Positions 60,037 through 64,000 of a stretch of 64,000 nt of DNA are shown in pieces. The notes beneath the pieces are model-generated. The model did no database searches. It saw only the letters and a list, made by a program, of their open reading frames with translations, and was not told the origin of the DNA. The stretch spans positions 7,424,322 through 7,488,321 of the forward strand of contig NZ_CP036273.1 in assembly GCF_007747215.1 (NCBI RefSeq), given 5' to 3'. The DNA comes from Urbifossiella limnaea (GTDB lineage Bacteria > Planctomycetota > Planctomycetia > Gemmatales > Gemmataceae). Made by a program: the position numbers and the translations under genes. Each line of letters begins with the position of its first letter. Positions within the stretch are counted from its first letter, which is position 1.

Positions 60037-63000
60037 GTGACCCTTTCCCCCATCACACCCAACCACCCCAGCGCCCGCCCGCCCGGCGGCCTGCCGCGCC
60101 GCGACTCCCTCACGTCGGTCGTCGAGTCCCTGCGCGACCGGGCCGAGTTGACCGACCGGGGTGGTGCCGACGTGACCCCGCGGGGCGCCCGCGCGCGGGC
60201 CGTGCCCGTGGTCCTCGGCTTCGAAATCCTGGAGGAAATCGGGGCCGGCGGGATGGGGGTGGTGTACCGGGCCCGGGAACTGGCGCTCAACCGGGTCGTC
60301 GCCCTCAAGATGATCCGCCCGGACGCCCGGCCGGGCGACCGGCCGACGGACCGGGACCTCGTCCGGTTCCAGGCCGAGGCCGAGGCGGTCGCCGCGGTCA
60401 AGCACCCGAACGTGGTCGAGGTGTACTCGTCCAGCCGGGCCGGCGACCAGCCGTACTTCGTGATGGAGTTCGTGGCCGGGGGGAGCCTGGCGGCCCGGCT
60501 GGCGGCCGGGCCGCTCCCCCCGGCGGAGGCGGCCCGGCTGGTCGCCGCCGTCGCCCGCGGGGTCCACGCCGCCCACGAGGCCGGCATCGTCCACCGCGAC
60601 ATCAAGCCCGGGAACATCCTCCTGGACGGCCCCGCCGCGGGGGAGAAGCCCGGGGCCGGCCCCGACCCCGACCCCGGCCCGCGGACCGTCCCCCACCCGT
60701 CCCCGAAGGTGAGCGACTTCGGCCTGGCCCGGCGGGTCGCCCCCGGCGACGACGGGGCGACCCGGACGGCCGTCCCGCTCGGGACGCCGGCGTACATGGC
60801 CCCGGAGCAGGCCCTCGGGGAGGGGCGGTTCGTCGGCCCGGAGGCCGACGTGTACGCCCTCGGGGTGGTCCTGTACGAGTGCCTGACCGGCCGCCGCCCG
60901 TTCGACGACGACGACCCGGTGCGGACGCTCCAGCTGGTCGCCCACGCCACCCCGCCGCCGCCCCGGGCGGTGGCGGCCGGCGTCCCGCCCGACCTCGACC
61001 TGGTCTGCCGGAAGTGCATGGCCCGGGTGCCCCGGGACCGGTACGCGACCGCGGCCGAGCTGGCCGACGACCTCGACCGGTTCCTCGCCGGCCGCCCGGT
61101 CACCGCCCGGCCGGCCGGGCTCGTCGAGCGGCTCTGGCGGTGGTGCAAGCGGGAGCCGGCCCTCGCGACCGCCTCCGGGGTCGCGGCCCTCGCCCTGGCC
61201 GGGCTCGCGGCCGGCGGCGTCTGGTACGCCCGGGCGGTCGGCGTGGCGAAGGCGAAGGCGGTCGGGGCCGACGGGGCGCGGCAGGTGGCGGTCGAGCGGC
61301 AACTCCGGGCCGAGGAGCTGGCCCGGGTCAACGCGTACCACGCCCTGTTCACCCGGGCCCGCGAGGCGATCGCGGACCAGGAGCCGGGCTGGACCTGGCA
61401 GGCGACCGACGACCTGACGGCCGCCGCCCGCCTCGCCCTCCCGCCCGGCGTCCGCGACGAGGCCGGGCTGCGGACGGCGCTGGCCGCCGCCCTGGGCGGG
61501 ATCGACGCGCGGCCGGTGCGGGCCCTGGCCCCGGGGTTCTGGCCGCGGGGGGTGGCGTTCCACCCGAACGGCCGGTGGGTCGTCCTCGCCCAGAACCTCG
61601 CCGACACCACCTTCACCACCACCCCGATGGCCGTCCGGGTCGTGGACGCCCAGACCGGGGCGGACGTCCGCACGCTCACCTTCCCGGCCCGCCTCGGGGA
61701 GTGGGCGAACCTGCGGCCCGACCAGGCGCGGTCCGTGGCGGTCAGCCCGGACGGCCGCTGGGTCGTGGTCGGGACGCGGTCCGGGTACCTGCACCGGTGG
61801 GACCTCGCCGCCCCGGCCGCCGCGGCGGTGAGCTGGAGCCTCGACAACCCCGGCGGGGAGGCCCACTGGGTCGAGTTCGCCGCGGACGGGCGGTCGCTCT
61901 ACGCCGTGTGCGCGGTCACCTCGCGGCCGGCCCCGGCCCGCAGCACGGTCACCCGGTGGGCCGTCGGCACGTGGGAGCGGGCGGCCGTGTACGAGCGGGG
62001 CGACAAGGTGTACGGGCTGGCCGTCGGCCCGGCGGGCGGGTGGGTGGCGGTCAGCACCCATGCCACGATCCGCTTCCTGGACCCGGACTCGCTGCGGCCG
62101 GCGCACGAGATGAGCGCCCCGGGGACCGCGGCGCTGGCCGCGGCCCCGGACGGGTCCACCCTGGCGTTCGCCGCCGAGGACGCGATCCACCTGGCGGACG
62201 TGGCCGAGCGGAAGGTCGTGCGGGTCCTCCGCGAGCCGGGCGAGCGGACCGCCCACGGGGGCGAGATCACCGCCCTCCGGTTCGACCCGGCCGGGCGACT
62301 CCTGGCGTCCGGGTCGGAGTGGGACAAGCACGTGAAGCTGTGGAGCGTGGCCACCGGCCGCCGGGTGGCCGACCTGCGGGTCGAGGGCGCGCCGGCGACC
62401 CCGGCGTTCGACCCGTCGGGCCGGCTGGTGGCCGTGGCCGCCGGCCCCGCGGCCCGGCTGGTCGAGATCAACGGGCTCCGCGAGCACCAGCCGGTCGCGG
62501 TCCACGGCCACCCCCTCCTCGGCGTCGCCCTGGCTGCCGACGGCCGCACCCTCGCCTGCCTCGCCCGGACCGAGAGCAGCGGGCGGGTCGCCCGGCTGTC
62601 GGTCTGGGACCTGGACGCCCCGCACCGCCTCACGCCCGCCGCCCTCCCCGAGGGCGTCCGGACGGTCCGGCACGACGAGCCGCGGGCGACCGAGGGGTGG
62701 GTGGCCGTGGACCCGGCGGGCGAGTGGGTCGCGGCCGCGGCCCGCCGGTACGCGGAGGTGTACCGCCGGGCCGGCGGCGGCTACGACCGGGTGATCCGCG
62801 GGGACCTCCCGTCGGCGGGCGCGTGCCGGCTCGGGGCGGGCGGGCGGCTGTGGGCCCTCGACGGCGCGGACGTGGCGACCGCCGCGGCCCCCGGGTTCGA
62901 CCGGTTCGCCCGGTGGTCGAACGAAGTTCCCGGCCGGGCCACCGGGCTGAAGGGGATGCGGTGCCTGGCCGTCGGCGCCACCCGGGTTCTGGTCGGCGGG

Positions 63001-63483
63001 ATCGACGGGGCGGTGCGGTGCTTCGACGCGGCCGGCCCCGCGCCGGGGGCGGACCTGAGGCCCGCGGCGGTGTGGACGGTCGAGTCGCGGGTGGCGGTGC
63101 GGGCGGTCGCGATCGCCCCGGGGGAGGACGTGGCGGTGGCGACGACCGACACCGGCCGCGGGTACGTGCTCCGCCTGTCGGACGGGCACGTCCTCGCCGC
63201 CTGGCAGCCCCACCGGGACGTGGCCGCGGCCGTGGCGTTCCTCGGCCGCAACACGTTCGCCACGGGCGGGTTCGACCGAACGGTGCGGGTGTGGCGGTGG
63301 GACGCGGACCGGGTGGAGGAGTTGTTCGCGCTGCGGACCCCCGCCGCGGTCCGGGAGTTGACGGCGTCGGCCGACGGGCGGCGGCTGGTGGTCCGGTGCG
63401 AGGGCGACTACGCCGCCCGGTTGTGGGACCTGCCCGCGCTGCGGGCCCGGTTCGCCGACGCCGGGGTGCCGCTCGGGGAGTAG
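60037..63483 (+). CDS. Ser/Thr protein kinase with transmembrane segment and WD40-like C-terminal domain
   Basis: The protein is 1148 aa from a GTG at 60037. The kinase domain at about 60-360 is complete: GAGGMGVVYRA, Lys in VVALKMI near 91, VHRDIKPGN with Asp near 188, DFG near 227 and GTPAYMAPEQ. A Pro/Gly/Asp-rich insert of about 25 residues separates the catalytic loop from DFG. One transmembrane helix follows near 378-400 (LATASGVAALALAGLAAGGV). Residues about 480-1148 are WD40-like repeats (VAVSPDGRWVVVGTRSGYLH, FDPAGRLLASGSEWDKHVKL, RTVRVWRWD), probably a propeller outside the membrane that senses or docks a partner. CGG is the favoured Arg codon throughout. Confidence 0.9.
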   Translation: MTLSPITPNHPSARPPGGLPRRDSLTSVVESLRDRAELTDRGGADVTPRGARARAVPVVLGFEILEEIGAGGMGVVYRARELALNRVVALKMIRPDARPGDRPTDRDLVRFQAEAEAVAAVKHPNVVEVYSSSRAGDQPYFVMEFVAGGSLAARLAAGPLPPAEAARLVAAVARGVHAAHEAGIVHRDIKPGNILLDGPAAGEKPGAGPDPDPGPRTVPHPSPKVSDFGLARRVAPGDDGATRTAVPLGTPAYMAPEQALGEGRFVGPEADVYALGVVLYECLTGRRPFDDDDPVRTLQLVAHATPPPPRAVAAGVPPDLDLVCRKCMARVPRDRYATAAELADDLDRFLAGRPVTARPAGLVERLWRWCKREPALATASGVAALALAGLAAGGVWYARAVGVAKAKAVGADGARQVAVERQLRAEELARVNAYHALFTRAREAIADQEPGWTWQATDDLTAAARLALPPGVRDEAGLRTALAAALGGIDARPVRALAPGFWPRGVAFHPNGRWVVLAQNLADTTFTTTPMAVRVVDAQTGADVRTLTFPARLGEWANLRPDQARSVAVSPDGRWVVVGTRSGYLHRWDLAAPAAAAVSWSLDNPGGEAHWVEFAADGRSLYAVCAVTSRPAPARSTVTRWAVGTWERAAVYERGDKVYGLAVGPAGGWVAVSTHATIRFLDPDSLRPAHEMSAPGTAALAAAPDGSTLAFAAEDAIHLADVAERKVVRVLREPGERTAHGGEITALRFDPAGRLLASGSEWDKHVKLWSVATGRRVADLRVEGAPATPAFDPSGRLVAVAAGPAARLVEINGLREHQPVAVHGHPLLGVALAADGRTLACLARTESSGRVARLSVWDLDAPHRLTPAALPEGVRTVRHDEPRATEGWVAVDPAGEWVAAAARRYAEVYRRAGGGYDRVIRGDLPSAGACRLGAGGRLWALDGADVATAAAPGFDRFARWSNEVPGRATGLKGMRCLAVGATRVLVGGIDGAVRCFDAAGPAPGADLRPAAVWTVESRVAVRAVAIAPGEDVAVATTDTGRGYVLRLSDGHVLAAWQPHRDVAAAVAFLGRNTFATGGFDRTVRVWRWDADRVEELFALRTPAAVRELTASADGRRLVVRCEGDYAARLWDLPALRARFADAGVPLGE

Positions 63484-63488
63484 CGCGG

Positions 63489-63683
63489 CTACAGGTTCCC
63501 CGGGTGGACCCGCCCCGGGGCCGCGGTGCCGTGCCGGCCGTCGAGGATGGTCAGGGTGAGGATGACCGAGTGGTACACGAGGGCGAGCGCGCACGCGGCG
63601 GTGGCCGCCGCCACCTGGGCGAGGGCCGCAAACCGGGAGCGCCCCTCCGGGGAGGGGGGAGGGGTGGGTTGCGGGGTGGACAT
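63489..63683 (-). CDS. Small single-span membrane protein
   Basis: The protein is 64 aa from the ATG at 63683. A Pro-rich N-terminus is followed by one hydrophobic helix (AAATAACALALVYHSVILTL) and a short polar tail. The frame is open upstream to 63920, but that part looks non-coding. It ends five bases from the kinase stop on the other strand. Function unknown. Confidence 0.45.
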   Translation of the reverse strand: MSTPQPTPPPSPEGRSRFAALAQVAAATAACALALVYHSVILTLTILDGRHGTAAPGRVHPGNL

Positions 63684-64000
63684 GATTCCCAACTCGGGTT
63701 GGGCTGTCTCGCCGACCGTCCTGGTCGTCGGGGCATGCATCCTGTTGACCGGCATCCGGTGCCGGCCGGAACGGGCGCCGTTCGGGTCGGGCGGAAGGGG
63801 CCCGTTGTCCGGCAGTCGGGCGCAACCCCAGTCGGGGTCGGGACCCGCGCCACCCGGACGGGTTCGCAATCCGCCCGGGTGCGAGACAACGGAATCCGCG
63901 ACGATTCCGCCGAGCGGCACGCCGGAACCGGGGTCCGTCGTGTCACGGCTGCTGCCAAACGGAAACGCTTTCTACTTAGAGATGAACCGGGGTCGAAGGA
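63684..64000. other. No gene seen to the window end
   Basis: Only low-quality open frames are present. The last 40 bases become A/T-richer (CGCTTTCTACTTAGAG), which may be the promoter region of a gene starting beyond the window. Confidence 0.3.

Noticed and set aside
1-64000. CRISPR arrays, rRNA genes, intact insertion sequences and a replication origin
   Set aside because: No regular short repeats with spacers, no rRNA sequence, no transposase motif and no DnaA-box cluster were seen. The repeats present are palindromic and dispersed.

Overview
The window is about 70% GC or higher and reads as chromosome of a planctomycete, most likely a member of the Gemmataceae. The grounds are nine genes from planctomycete-expanded families: DUF1501 (four), DUF1549/DUF1553 (one), DUF1592-type cytochrome proteins (two) and DUF1552 (two). 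There is also a very large PVC-type CxxCH protein, a DUF1559 pseudopilin, Ser/Thr kinases with RDD or WD40 parts, an FHA-cyclase, a Uma2 protein and a DUF4058 protein. Most genes are short transcription units on alternating strands, separated by GC-rich hairpins. No rRNA, CRISPR array or intact insertion sequence was seen. The one RNA gene found is a tRNA-Gln(UUG) at 38955-39025.

Layout. 1-7.0 kb: 3' part of a P1B-type metal ATPase with an unusual membrane tail, a kinase/RDD/pseudokinase/RDD protein on the opposite strand, an Rpn-like nuclease and a DUF1501 protein. 7.1-17.2 kb: small lipoproteins and a zinc-finger protein, a PEP-CTERM-like exported protein, a DUF1559 pseudopilin, an FHA-GAF-cyclase, Uma2, a TolC-like lipoprotein, a PH-domain protein and another DUF1501. 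17.2-22.2 kb: rpiB overlapping a YrdC-like/LMW-phosphatase fusion, DUF1501, and a repeat-rich gap. 22.4-25.2 kb: lactate permease whose 3' end is duplicated around a two-gene cassette. 25.2-38.9 kb: glycosyltransferase, DUF4058, the PVC-type cytochrome, S10 peptidase, cytochrome P460, an alpha/beta hydrolase and a DUF1549/1553-DUF1501 pair.

39.0-50.3 kb begins at the tRNA-Gln and holds a nitrogen-oxide respiration and detoxification island. It contains hcp (hybrid cluster protein), an Rrf2 regulator with three NsrR-like cysteines, a macro-domain protein, and an NrfD / DUF4177-like / 4x[4Fe-4S] / tetraheme lipoprotein electron-transfer operon. Transcribed divergently from that operon are napD, napA, a four-heme napB-like gene and a small unknown gene. 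No napC is present. The inference is that the NrfD-FeS-cytochrome module feeds quinol electrons to NapA, with Hcp and the Rrf2 protein handling NO and hydroxylamine. Arginine codons in this island, and in the kinase at 60-63.5 kb, look richer in CGG than the CGC-rich neighbours.

50.5-59.7 kb carries two tandem DUF1592-type/DUF1552 modules, separated by a hairpin-rich stretch with a 3' fragment of an aldehyde dehydrogenase gene. 60.0-63.5 kb is a kinase with a WD40-like C-terminal region, followed by a small membrane protein on the other strand.

The best leads are the napC-less Nap island, the cassette at the lldP 3' end with its predicted cysteine-peptidase-like DUF7689 protein, the YrdC-phosphatase fusion, and the dispersed hairpin families, one copy of which sits inside a coding sequence.
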